Source of the DNA: Pezizomycotina sp. ARF18
Taxonomy: Eukaryota; Ascomycota
Direction: 5' to 3'
Assembly: GCA_002224055.1 (NCBI GenBank)
Contig: AZLU01000116.1
Coordinates: forward strand, 62,001-126,000
DNA: 64,000 bases
Part shown: positions 12,421 through 23,830 of the stretch, piece after piece
Position numbering within the stretch: position 1 is the stretch's first letter
Layout of the letters: every line of letters starts with the position of its first letter
Position numbers and translations under genes: made by a program
The notes under the pieces: model-generated
Told to the model about the DNA's origin: nothing
Seen by the model: only the letters and a program-made list of their open reading frames with translations
The model's database searches: none

Positions 12421-12999
12421 AAAATCTAGGCTTCTGCTACGGAGTATACGCAATAGTTCTAATAATAGAAGGTCCGCTACTTCCTATTTAAATAGCCCTA
12501 TTTCCTTAAAATTCTAGGCTAGCGCCTTTTCTCTATGATAGAGAAGCTCCTCGAAAATTTCTTATCCTTAGGTAAAAGTTTTTAATATCTCCTGTAGTCG
12601 TTGGAGTAAGGCGAGATTCTCTAGATATGTCTGAAAACTTTAGTGTTAGGATATGGTCAAATTTTCCTTTCTAATAGACTTCTTTTTCTATTATCTTTTC
12701 TTTCTAGCGTAGGTCTCCGCTGGGTACCGATCTATCGTTTTCCGATATATCTATAGGCTGTACCTTATCTACTTTTCTTTTATATACTATAATATACATT
12801 TGGAAATTTAGACTAGGTCTGTTTTTACATTTTAAACCTAAGTTCTCAAAATTTTTTTTTGCTATATTCTCCGTCTCTTTTTAATATACTGTCTAATCCT
12901 AAAAAGATTATACGAATCTTAAGAATAGTTGCCTATAAAGTGTAGGCTTTTCTAACTCTTCTCTAACTTAACTTCTCCTTTCTTAAGTTCTTTTACCTT

Positions 13000-15900
13000 A
13001 TCTTCTTTTAAGTCTATTTTACTGAATAAGTTTCTTCCGTACTTATTATAGTACTCTTCGCTTCCTTCTTTAACGTCGTCGCTTTCTTCGCTTTCGTGGT
13101 AGCCGCTATAATCGCTATAACTACTATATTCTTTTTCGCTCTTAAGTTTAGCGTCGGTATCTTCTTCTGTCGTTCTATCAATTTAAAATTAACTTTAGTC
13201 TCTGTTTCTAATTCCGTTTCGTTATCGTTTTTATTTTTTTCGACGTCGTCGCTTTCTTTATTAATATTTTTTCTTTCTTTAGTTTTATGCGCCGTACTCG
13301 AAAGACTCTTCAAATTTATTAGAGGTATCTTTCTTCTACTTTAATAGAAAATATCTCGTTCTCTATGTTATAAATATCTTTATAGATATTATAGATATCC
13401 GCGCTTTTCTAAATTTAAGCTACAGAAAGTACTTTAGACTTTTCCTTAGTAACGGCCTTAAACTTTGTAGTTACTCCTCTTTAATCTATAAACTCGATAG
13501 CTACTCCGCTATCTTCTTTATAGGTAAGTCTTATTCTAGCAGCTCTTATAAAGGGAGTTTCTAAAATAATCTTATCCAGTCTTTTCTATTACTATAAGCT
13601 ATATTAGTCCATAATTCTTTCTTTAAATTAATAGGAACTTTATAGATACCTCTGGTAGGTACCTCTATACCGTCCTAAGAATAAATGAGATTAAGAACTT
13701 GCGGTATAGACTAGTTCTAATTTCTTAGCGATCTCTAGATTAACGATATTAACCTCCGTACCTATATCAAGAGCGCTAGTACAGGTTTATCTTCGACGTT
13801 AATCTTAACTTTAGAACTCTTTTTAGATATGTATTTAGGATCTGGTGGGCCGAGTTTATTTAGGCGAGGTATTCCAGACGGATTGGTCTATTTCGGACGA
13901 GATTTCGGCTATATACTTTCTCTCCTAGAATTTCTACTACTACTTCTTCGGTCTGAGGTGCTTTAAAGAGTTTTTGTACCTTATTAAAGCTAAGTAGAAC
14001 GTTCCTAGGAATAGGATAGATATTACTTATAATTTACTTAACTAAGTATATAGCTACGTCTTTTTCAGATAGTCTTTTAAAGATTTTTGTTCCGCCTATA
14101 GATTTTCCTGAGGCTTCGCTTTATTTTAAAGGTAACCGTTTTTCTATTTACCGACGTCGGTTATGGCTATGTCTAGTTTTACGTACTAGGTAGAGTAGTA
14201 ATAGGCGTACTTCGGTTTAAAATCCTTGTTTAAACTATTACTGTTGCTAATACTGTGTTATAGGAGGATAGTCTGAATAGGTGCGGGATTCGGACTGGTC
14301 TATTTTAGAAACTTTATTAACTATAGTTATTTTAGTTAGACCCGGCCCGAGGAGTCGGCCTTTTTAAGATCTACTTCTTAGTGTTTATTCCTAGGGAGCC
14401 GGTGCTTCTCTTTTTAAAGGAGGCTACTACGCAGATTAAATATATAGTTCTTGGTATTATCTCCTTTCTCGTATTTAAACTTAACCTTAGGTACTATTCC
14501 TTGGTCTAATAAATCTTCTTCCTCCTCCTCTTCTTCGTGATAGGAAATAGTAGAGGCGCCTATCCTAATAAAGTTTAAGTTAGGCTTATTAGGTTGGTAT
14601 AAACTTAGACTATTAGCTTCTCTCTGTAGAGAGTCTCTAATAGCTTCTAGAGGAGGTATCGTATCGAGTAATAGCGATTCTTTGTCCTATCTTTGGTCCT
14701 TTCGTAAGTAAATAGTTTTATTGTCTGTAATAAGGATTTCTCCGTTCTAAGCCTATTTAAGAATATCTAGATATTTACTTTTCGGTAATCGTGCTTGAAA
14801 TAGAGCCGATACTAGTTATTTTAAGAAGATACTATCCGTTAATTCCTCTACGTAGTATTAATCCTTACTAATCCTGCGTTAAAAGTAATACTCCTGTGTT
14901 GCTATAGCGGCGATACTTTATCCCTACGAAGTATTAGAAGCGTTTACCTAGTACTACTACCTACGTAAGTAGTTTTATGAGAAATTTTGTTGATCTAACT
15001 TTACTATATTTCCTATAAATTTCTCTGTAGGGCGGACTGCTATTAAGTCTAAGGCGCGTATCTTTTTAAAGCTTGTAAAAGTTCCGGGTCTAATAGACTA
15101 TTTAAAGTTATCTTACCCATTCCTTCTGTTAAGCTTTATTATATTGTCACGATAAGAGGTTTCTGTTCTAATAAATAGAAGGATTATCCTTAAGACTTTT
15201 CTTAAATCGACTAGTTTTAAGACTAGCTCTTCTTCCTACATTTCTTTATCAAAGGCTATGTAGGCTCGTAGACTCTCGATCTAACTGTTAAACTCTTTCT
15301 ACAACGAAGAGTACTTTATATTAGTACTTTTTTAGGATCTATATAACATCTTCTAATAATACGTCCTCGAATATCTATAGGTAGTCCTTAAAGAAATAAT
15401 CGTCCTTACTAATATTCCGTTATTTCTTAATTTTCTATAAGATAAGTAGAGATATTATAGAATTACCGATCGTAGGCCCTAATTTTACGATATCAGCTTT
15501 ATTTACTTTAATTAGCTTTCTAAGATTAGAGTTAGTATAGTATCTCTATTCTTCTATCCTTTTCTTATATACTTTTTTTAAAGTCTTGTACATTATCATC
15601 CCATGACGATATGCTTAGTATTACTAATAATCTGTCTATATTCCGTTCTATAGCTCCTGTGTAATATTTCAGAAGTAGTCTGATTATACGTCTGAAGACG
15701 TCTTATGTCTGTCGTATATATCTTTATAGGTACGAAGAAATCTATAAATTAGTTCCATTAAACTTAGGCGCTTCTATATTCTAGGTCCGGGAGGAGTAGC
15801 GATTATTTTAATAGGTTTTCCCTTAAGGATTAAGTATCTTTATTAGGTTTAATAAGTATCTATAGAGTTAGCTATTTCTGTAGAAACCGGACCCGGTCCG

Positions 15901-16289
15901 ATTCTAAGGCGGAAGCTATATCGCGAGTAAGTATACTAGTAGTAGTTTCCTTCGCTAACTTATTAGCTATATGTTAGCAGGCGTATTCTAAGGATTAGAA
16001 GTAGCTACGTTAGGTGTAGTAGATACTTCAGAGAAAGAGGAGCGATCAGGTAGCTTAGGCTTAAATCTATTACTAGATCTTCTTCGATAGTATTATGACG
16101 AGAGTCCCTAGAGATAGAGGAGTTGTCGTCGATCTAGGTAGCTTCTCGGATCTTAGTAAAAGAGGAGCTAGTATTAGAAACTAAAGTACTAGTTCTAGTA
16201 CCGTTATTTTCCTTGGTCCTTAAGGTATCTTTTCCTTTTCCTTTTCTTCTTTTATATTGTTATTTCCGGAAGTATCCATTTTTCTTTTA

Positions 16290-16294
<5 letters not shown>
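13000..16294 (-). other. Presumed gag/protease end of the LTR element
   Basis: By position, gag and protease should lie here, upstream of RT on the minus strand. The composition is TpA-rich, and 13014-13313 keeps an open minus-strand stretch rich in Lys, Glu, Thr and Asn. No zinc knuckle or aspartic protease triad could be read with confidence. Assignment is by position only. Confidence 0.5.

Positions 16295-16347
<53 letters not shown>
16295..16347. repeat. 53-base poly(T) run
   Basis: A pure T run upstream of the gag side of the LTR element when read on the minus strand. It separates the pol-bearing block from about 1.5 kb of leader sequence before the 5' LTR. A shorter T run (21 bases) is at 17764-17784. 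Confidence 0.95.
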
Positions 16348-16350
<3 letters not shown>

Positions 16351-16525
16351 CGGGCTAGCAGGGACTAAAAAAAAATAAAGCGTAATAGTACGGAAAGGGT
16401 ATATAAGCAGGCTATTAACCGATAGCTTGCTTATAGGATAGGGAGGGTTATCTTAGTACTTAGAGTACTAAAAATATTTTAAAGTAAAGGTAAGTGTAAG
16501 AGTACTAAAAGTTATTCTATTATCT

Positions 16526-16605
16526 GCTTCTGTATTCTGTATTCTATATTCTATATTCTATATTCTATATTCTATATTCTATATTCTATATTCTGTTCTA
16601 TTCTA
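16526..16605. repeat. Microsatellite, (TATTCTA)n
   Basis: About eight to nine near-perfect copies of the 7-bp unit TATTCTA, with a few variant units at the edges, inside the LTR element's leader region. Confidence 0.93.
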
Positions 16606-17846
16606 TTCGGTATCTAAGGAAGTATATATGCTGAAAAGTAGTACGATATCCGGTATCATAGCTTCTCTAGTATATTAGCTCTCTAATTATACTATTTTAC
16701 TATATATGTTAGTTCTAATGGTAAGCTTTCTATTAGGTATTACCGTTAGCATAAAAGACGTCTAACTTTAGCTAATACTAAACTATAAAGGGGAATTTTA
16801 GTTAATTACATATACTAAAGTACGTTAAATTATAAAAAGGAGAGCTCGGTAAGTTATATTTCCGTATATTAGCGAAGTCCGGAACTTTCTTAATATAACG
16901 TTCTCGTACTTAGCTATTAGAATAAGACTTTTTTTAGTTAACGCTAAACTTTAAAAGAGAATTTTAGTTAGTTACATATGTTATGTACGCCTTTATAACT
17001 CTATATAATATCGTTTAATTTTTCTTATATCTCTTAGATATAGAAATTCTTAAACCTTTTTACTAATCCTTACTAGATATTTTTAAAAGAGTACCTTATC
17101 TTAAGAAATATCTTATAATTCTCGGTCTTAAGAATATATCAGTCGGTTTAGTAAATATACCGAACCTCCGAAGATATATCTTATAAGAATAAATAAAATG
17201 CTTTTACGATAATTTCCGATTATAAATTTATAAATATCTAGTAACTTACCTAATTTTCTACTTACCTTTCTATTCTCGTATAGGTTATCCGTCGCTCGAA
17301 AGTTACTCCGGGGGCGTTTCTAGATATTAGACCTGGTCTAATTAGCTTACCTACTTAATTTTTATAGTACTAAGCGATACCTCCGTCCTTTATAACTCTC
17401 GCTAGTTTTCCTCGTCTTACCGCCTAATCTCGTCGGGACTCTAGCTGCGATTAAGAATTTATGAATCCCGTAAATTCTAGCCTATCTACGTTACTATCTC
17501 TTACCGCTACTAAAAGATCTGAAGGCTATTCTACCGTCTAGTTTACTATAAAACCTAATCTACCGCGTACTTTTTAAAAAGACTTTCTAGCTCTGCTTAT
17601 AGACGCTATAAAGCAAAAATATTCGTTAACGATAGTAAGTATTTCCTGATCTTAGTTTCCTTAACGGCTATTACTAACGTTAAATCTTTATTAGTAGTTA
17701 AAATATATTTAGATATCTCTACACTAAGAACTATAACAGTTTTGTATAGCTTAGAGTTAGCTATTTTTTTTTTTTTTTTTTTTTATTTCTTAGTATATAA
17801 TTATTCCTACTATTAAAGTAGTTTAAATTATATACTCCTTACTATT

Positions 17847-18342
17847 TGTAAGATAGCTAATTTCGTATTTCCTAGCCTATTTTATATTACTAGGGTATTT
17901 CTAAGATAGGAATTTATATGTGTATATTTAAAGAGCCTTTTTAAAAGGGTACTAAAAGAACGGTATAGATAGTAGTTCCGTGCTAAAGAAACGTTATCTA
18001 AAGAATAAGTAATTTTCTTCCTCCTCTTTCTTCTTAAAGAGAAAGAGAGAGTCTGAGAACGATACTATTTATAATAGTAAGTCTCATACTAATCCCACTT
18101 CTCCGTATACCTAATACTACATGTAAAGTAGAAGATAAACGCGCGAACTAGACTAGAATAATAGTAGAATCCATGCGCTTGCAGCGTATACATCACACGA
18201 TAGTACCGCGCAAAGACCACAGGACTTCTAGAAAAAAAAAGAAAGAAAAGAAAGAAGAGAAAAGAATGCATGCGCGTGCATATGTTCCCATAAGCACTGA
18301 CGCTAATGTAAAAGAAGAAATAAAATTGAAAAATTCCTCACA
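17847..18342 (-). repeat. LTR, right copy (5' LTR of the minus-strand element)
   Basis: Partner of the repeat at 3325-3814. It ends with CTCACA and is followed directly by GTAG, the right target duplication. Reading into the element on the minus strand, the bases after the LTR do not give an obvious TGG-type primer-binding site for a tRNA. Either the site is mutated or this lineage primes differently. Confidence 0.92.
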
Positions 18343-18346
18343 GTAG

Positions 18347-21238
18347 TAGAAGGAGGGGGAACACTATATCGAAGACGCTTATACGTTTCGAAGCGTTGAG
18401 TTTGACCTTTAACCTATCCGTTTATGCCACGATTAACCTTGTAGATGCGGGAGCGCAGAAGATCTCCGACTGCCTTTAAGTGCTGCCACGATTTTATTAC
18501 GAGTGTTATCAAAAATCATAACTCGCATATAGCCGACCAGCTAAGACGTATTGTAGTTCTGTCTGTATTTAGTCCCCGCTCAGTTTCTCAGAATCCTATA
18601 TAGAACCCAATTTTCGAGAGGACCTTTATGGCTAATACTAGCGTCGCAATCGGTCCGCTTTCCTATATCGACCCTGTCAACGGGCTGTATTTACAACTTT
18701 ATATAAAACGGTCCTAGATTCAGAGACTATACTTTAGCTATTTATAAAATTAAACCGTACATACTTTCAGCTCTGAGTTAAGAGTATTAAGCATCAAGCT
18801 TATATAGCTCAGTGTCATTTTTACTCCGAATAAGTGGTAAAGAACCAAATTTACAAGCCATGAAGGAGTTAGAGATGCGATATCTCCAAAGAATAATACT
18901 AGCTGATGCGGAAATGCGCATTTCTAACTTTATTCTCCGGGTAGATGCCTCACTGAGAGGATGCAAAAGCTACGACGTATGGAAATCTCGTACCTGAGCA
19001 GTAAATCCACTTATTCTTTCATAGTATGTTTAATTCTACGTCTTCGCAAAAGGAACTTGAAATTCAGGATGTTGAATCTCGTCAGACCGCCGACGGCACA
19101 CAAGCACATCTTATACCTATTACAATTGAACATTAACTTGAAGACTTCCCACTGGAGTCACAATAAACTAACGAATATTCTGAACTTCACTTACAGACGA
19201 AAAACAAATCAAGTTCCATGGAACTGAAAGCAGGGTTTTGAAGAATTCTAATGCTGATGTCTTCACTAATTATAATGACGCACACGGCGCCGTCATCCTC
19301 TTTCGTCTCCACGCCAAACTATTTAGGCAGCTTGTAAGACTCCGTCATTAAGTATTGACATCGTGGCGACCCTTGAACGACTAGCACAGTCAAAACTAGG
19401 ATCTTGAGCTCTTCCTTGAACCTTGTGGGACAGATCGCTGCATCCTTTGGCGCTAACAAGTTTCCTAAAGTTTCCGATGGTAATGTTAGGGTAAGGTGCC
19501 TCCAGAAGATGCGCTACGCGTTAGCACCGCAATTTTATTTAAGGCTGTCACGATCGTGGTATTGCGGAATAGAAGATAAGCTATACAATCCGTATAGATA
19601 GGAGCTTATACGTACTATGAGAGCACAGGATTTAGACTCTAAATATTTCTAAATCAAGCTGCAATATACAGTATTCAGTGCTATGCCTTACTCGGATTTA
19701 ATATCGTCCATGCCTCTCTTCCAATCTCAGACATTTCGCTCGGGCCTTTTCGCTGAAGTATAAGTCCCACTCAATGCTCCACAAATTTACCGGATCGGCT
19801 TACGAGCGATAATTGCGCCACATACAAAGTCGCGTACGCTGTGGATACTTTATTCAGACTGAATTTAACGTCGTGGAGGAAATGTACCGCTTCGGAAATT
19901 ACAGCGTTGCAAACGGTGCGACCAGGAGAAAATGCTTACATTACCCACGAGGGACTAGAGTCAGTCCATATGTGTTCTACTAATAATATGCAATATTACT
20001 ATTATATGGCAAATCCAGCATTCAAATATCCCCCCCGCAGTTTCCCCACAGGTTTTGGTTGGACTGCTGAGGCTCAACGATGGAAACGGAAGGAAGAAAT
20101 AAGGACCAAGCACCTAATAAGCTCAAGATCGCAAGGATTGTGGAATGTCTTGGACCATATTTCCGTCCAGCATACGTGAGTATAATTTGAAGCAATTCTA
20201 GCGGAATTCCTTGAAGGTTCATTCTGGTTACAATGGGGATCTTGAAGGGAAACAATAACAATAACTTTGTTTGTGTATGCTGACCTTATTCAACCTTGCT
20301 GAAGCGTGATTCTTGAACACCGAGCCTGACGATATTTCTGGGGATCTTCACGTGTTGCGAGATGATTTTCTGTCAATCCGGAGGAGAGCGAGGGGCCAAA
20401 AGGGCTGACGAGATTCGAAGCTCGAATGGTGTCGCTGTGCATGGCTTCAGGTTTCTGGGCTTCTTATTTCTGTTTAATTCAACTTTCCGGCTGAATGGGC
20501 GAGGGCCGTTATTCAGCCAATGAAAGCCATGAAAACGGTTCGCGCCCGAAGACCACCGAGAGGCTTGGTGGCTCCGCCAAACCTGGAAGGACACTCGTTT
20601 CGGAAATTTGCTATATAGGCTATAACTAACTAGCCTCCCCATCCCGCCTACTGGCCAGGATTCCAGCCTTCTCTGCTGGAATGTTATTCAAAACTCAATC
20701 GTATCATTTTTGAGGGCAAGTAATCTTTCAGGAATCCAAAAAGGCGATACTTGTACCCAAGTGTGGGAAAGCGCTCCTCTTTGCTGCCTGGGATCTAGGC
20801 TTATTCTTTTGGACCGTTTCTGGGGTACAATAAAGCCACTTTTTCGCAGTTCGTCACGATATTTGTTCGCTGACGCACTTGGCCTCGAGAATGACAACAA
20901 TGCAGGTACCCCAGGGCATCCTTATTGTGAAATGTCGCCACACGAGCCTTGTCGCACGATGAGTAGCCGGAAGGGCCGTCGACCCCAGACAAGGGTTCAC
21001 TTCGAACCAAGCTCCGTTATTGGACGCGGGAAGAGCTTCCATGACTTCCATTCGTCCAGCTCTTTCGAACTTTGGGGACCACGTCTCGCTGTCGACCGAG
21101 GCTAACATTCACGATCACAATTTAGGCAAGCGAGAAGCAACTGTACACCAATCATAAGTTCTCCTTCTGGTTTGTACTACGCGTTGTCAGCATGTTAGAT
21201 ACTTCACCAAAAGGCCGAATATTAGGGCCCTTTACAAT
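18347..21238. other. Largely non-coding; one weak F-box-like start on the minus strand
   Basis: Composition returns to normal after the LTR element. Short frames on both strands show no domain. The only phrase that caught my eye is a minus-strand ATG at 20222 giving MNLQGIPLELLQIILTY, which has the spacing of an F-box start (P-x-E-L-L-x-x-I-L) and is followed by a possible GTATGC donor. Nothing downstream confirms it, so I do not call a gene. Confidence 0.4.
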
Positions 21239-21246
21239 TATAAATA
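21239..21246 (+). promoter_or_regulatory. TATA box of the HsbA-like gene
   Basis: TATAAATA lies about 155 bases before the ATG at 21401, followed by a C/T-rich leader (CTTCACTCTCTTCCTC). Both are typical of highly expressed fungal secreted-protein genes. Confidence 0.6.
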
Positions 21247-21400
21247 GCTGGGGACATCTCCTTCCAGGAGAGATTCTTCCTATCACTTATCGTCAGTATC
21301 TCAGTAGTCCTCAGCTTCACTCTCTTCCTCAACAGTTTCAAGAACTTTTCATTCCTTTTTTAGAGCATCACATTAGTTGCATTCTGTTTTATCCGACGCC

Positions 21401-22023
21401 ATGCAGTTCAGCAAGATCGCCTCCATCATCGCCTTCCTCGGCGCCGTCTCTGCGTCCCCGGTCTTCAAGCGCGACCAGGCTACCGTCGATGCTGACTTCG
21501 CCACGCTCGCCACCGACGTCGCGAACTTTAAGGCGTCCGTCGTCGCCTTCAAACCCAGCGACCTGAGCAGCGGCCTCGCCATCCAGCCGGCGTACAACCA
21601 GCTCGACGCCGACGTCAAGAAGACCACGACCGATATCATCGCCGGCGGAGCATGACCGACGCCGAGAGCAGCGAGCTCGCCGCTAAGGCAACCACCCAGG
21701 CCGACGACGTCGTTGGCGTCCTTGCCTACCTCGCTTCCAGGGTACGTATATTCTCCGTAATCGTTTTCTCATTAAAACCGAAGGGGAAAGGCCATCGTTA
21801 TACTAACATATTCCGGGTCCGCTAGGAACCCGACTTCGCCTCCGGTGGCTTCAACGCCATCGTTCTCAACAACCTCAAGAGTCTCAAGACCGACTTCGAC
21901 TCGTTCGCCGGGGCTCTGCAGCTGTTCACCAAGGATGCCGACAGACAGACCTTCACCAACGCTAAGGCCAAGATCCAGACCCAATACGAGGCCACCGTTA
22001 CTGCTTTCGGCGGTACCCCTTAG
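21401..22023 (+). CDS. HsbA-like secreted cell-surface protein (hydrophobic surface-binding protein A family)
   Basis: Encodes about 180 residues. It starts with a signal peptide (MQFSKIASIIAFLGAVSASP) and a KR processing site at residues 22-23. The rest is an Ala/Thr/Asp-rich helical domain: DADFATLATDVANFK, then AGGAMTDAESSELAAKATTQ, then FASGGFNAIVLNNLKSLKTD. This layout and length match the HsbA family, secreted proteins that bind hydrophobic surfaces and help recruit cutinase-type hydrolases. There is one intron, 21742-21825, with donor GTACGT and a perfect TACTAAC branch site at 21801. The stop is TAG at 22021. The frame slips by one base near 21652, just before MTDAESS, which I take as a missing C because both sides are well conserved and the intron is intact. 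Confidence 0.85.
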
Positions 22024-22439
22024 AGTGTCGGCTGGCCCTAGTGTGATATTGTCTAGATGTGTATAAGAGTTCGCTTGAATAAGGAGAATAATGTTCAAAC
22101 ATAGTTGGATATAGGACGATGAGGGGAAGATTATTATTGTAAATGGATGTATTTGTATGAGCATAAAATACGAGATAGCATGAATTTTTTTTTTTTTTTT
22201 ACTTGGGTAGATCTGTATCATATTTATATATTTAAGAAGGAAAAAAATAAACTACTACTCATAAATCATCCAGTAAGGTAGAGACAATAGAACAACGGTT
22301 ACGTAAGTCGCAAGCTTCTGATTGAGTAGCTTCTATAGTAAAGCATCATATGGAAAGCCAATGAGAAGCCACTCCTTTCTACAAAGGCAGGGTTAAGTAC
22401 TGGGATCTTTTGAATTTCCATTGACTGTTGAACGAGAAC
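22024..22439. other. 3' flank of the HsbA-like gene, no gene
   Basis: AT-rich sequence with a T run at about 22183-22200. No coding signal. Confidence 0.6.
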
Positions 22440-23044
22440 GCTGCCTTAGACATAATGCCATCCTTCAGGCTCTGCGTGACCGCCATGAGTAAAAATCATG
22501 CTTCTGAGATCCAGATTGGGCTCGAAAGCCGCTGTCGTCTTCAACTTATCCACCGCTCTCGACCTCCAGCTTTGCATCTTAACTTCCTTCGTCGCGATAA
22601 ACGTGGCTAGCCACGCTTTATAGCATTGAGACCAAGTCTCCGCCACGAAGTTACGCCGAGGCCATCGGTGTGCGGCGTATGTGGCAGCGTTACGTCGCCG
22701 TCGATCCTCATCATGACCGCTAGCATTCGCCTGTACGTGGCCTGGAAGACGCTCGTAACCTCGGAGCATCTCATCTACATGAATGCCGCTGAAGCTTCGC
22801 GGATCTTCCAGTAGTTCTCTTGCCAGTTTGTGTTCGAAAACGAAGGTAAACAGTCGTCTTCGGCTGCGTGAACTGGTCAAGTATGATCAACCTAGCAAAG
22901 GAAGGTGATTTCCAGACTCCGAATGAGGCGGAAGAATTTCTCCTCCATCTTAGCCGGCCGGAAATCGTCAGTGAGGATGACCTCAACTGGTACATTTTCC
23001 CAGGCGAGGCACCGTTCTTCAGCGAGTTACTAGGCGATAGTTAG
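22440..23044. other. Possible small gene, strand and product unresolved
   Basis: Two coding-like stretches disagree in strand. On the minus strand, 22880-22446 is open for 144 codons and reads like a charged helical protein (ELLEDPRSFSGIHVDEMLRG). On the plus strand, an ATG at 22883 opens 53 codons of acidic, natural-looking protein (MINLAKEGDFQTPNEAEEFL) ending at 23044, and sits next to a plausible intron (GTAAAC donor at 22831, CCTAG acceptor at about 22893). No family is recognised. Either strand could carry a short gene interrupted by base slips. Confidence 0.3.
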
Positions 23045-23830
23045 CGGCAAGAAAACTCGCTCGAAGACGGACGGTATTGAACAACGTTCATCTTTAGAAG
23101 AAATTGCTAGCAAGTCTTAGTTCATGCCCATCCTTTGTATATAGCATCGTTCATCGTTCAACAACAGATAAACCCCAACTCCGGAACCGAGCCGCGGCAA
23201 ACCTCGACCTTGCCCGGACTTGATCCGTGCACGAAAGAGGCCATCTTAGCACTCGCGTATTAAAGCGGTGAGCCAATAAACATGAGGCTATATGGTGCTA
23301 TGGGCCCTGACCCAGATCACCTCCTTCTTACAATATCATCTACTTTTTCTCTTTAGGTATAGTTTCCCATACGAATCTCACCAGTTCTATCAACTTCCTC
23401 CAACGTTCGTTCTCTTGTTATTCAAAACCTTAATCCAAATCAACTTCAGGGAACCCCGGTTCAAGTCCGTCACCACGTACTAGCGAAAATGCAACTGGCG
23501 CAATCAGCAACCGAGTCTGAATCTCTCAGGTGGGCTTCTCCGCTCACGGCCTCTAGGCTCAAGTAGCGAAGCTCCAAGAGAAAGACTGGGCAGCATACAA
23601 GCTGATGATCCTCAATATGCGTAGTAAGTGCGAAACGGCGGAGCAGATCAGGGCGGAGCTAGGAAGGAAGGGTTCAATGTACAGTGAGAAACCCTTTTCA
23701 GAGTCACCTCTCTTATAGCAAAATCCCCTACATAGCACAATATCCGTTACAAATAGGCCTATAGGCATCAAGCTTACACTGGCATTTGACTGTTTAGTAT
23801 CTGGTCGCTTAAAAGAAACTCAAACAATAG
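23045..23830. other. Intergenic, no supportable gene
   Basis: Short frames only. A sequence matching the tRNA B-box consensus at 23458-23468 is not part of a foldable tRNA (see rejected items). Confidence 0.55.

Larger units (their letters stand above)
3325..18342 (-). mobile_element. RIP-degraded Ty3/Gypsy-type LTR retrotransposon, 15 kb, fossil
   Basis: Near-identical direct repeats of about 490 bp lie at both ends, each starting TGTAAG and ending CTCACA on the plus strand. The element is flanked by GTAG at 3321-3324 and 18343-18346. It runs on the minus strand: a purine-rich tract (CAGGAGGAT) precedes TGTGAGG at the 3' LTR, and the pol domains read leftwards. In the order expected for Ty3/Gypsy, reverse transcriptase remains lie at about 12.4-11.4 kb and integrase remains at about 10.8-9.7 kb. 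The whole interval is very AT-rich and TpA-rich, as expected after RIP, and is broken in many places. It is much longer than usual for the superfamily because about 5.3 kb lies between pol and the 3' LTR. The LTRs still align end to end, so the insertion is not ancient. RIP and probable sequencing gaps prevent dating it. Confidence 0.9.

Noticed and set aside
20395-20425. TTCGAATC-like T-loop on the minus strand near 20.41 kb
   Set aside because: No stems or acceptor arm can be drawn around it; chance palindrome-like sequence.
20710-21108. Overlapping open frames of 84-131 codons on both strands
   Set aside because: No domain, signal peptide or conserved look on either strand; mutual shadows in GC-balanced DNA upstream of the HsbA-like promoter.
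23458-23468. Perfect match to the tRNA B-box consensus (GGTTCAAGTCC)
   Set aside because: The T-stem pairs at only three of five positions, there is no A-box at the right distance, and the acceptor stem has no partner upstream.
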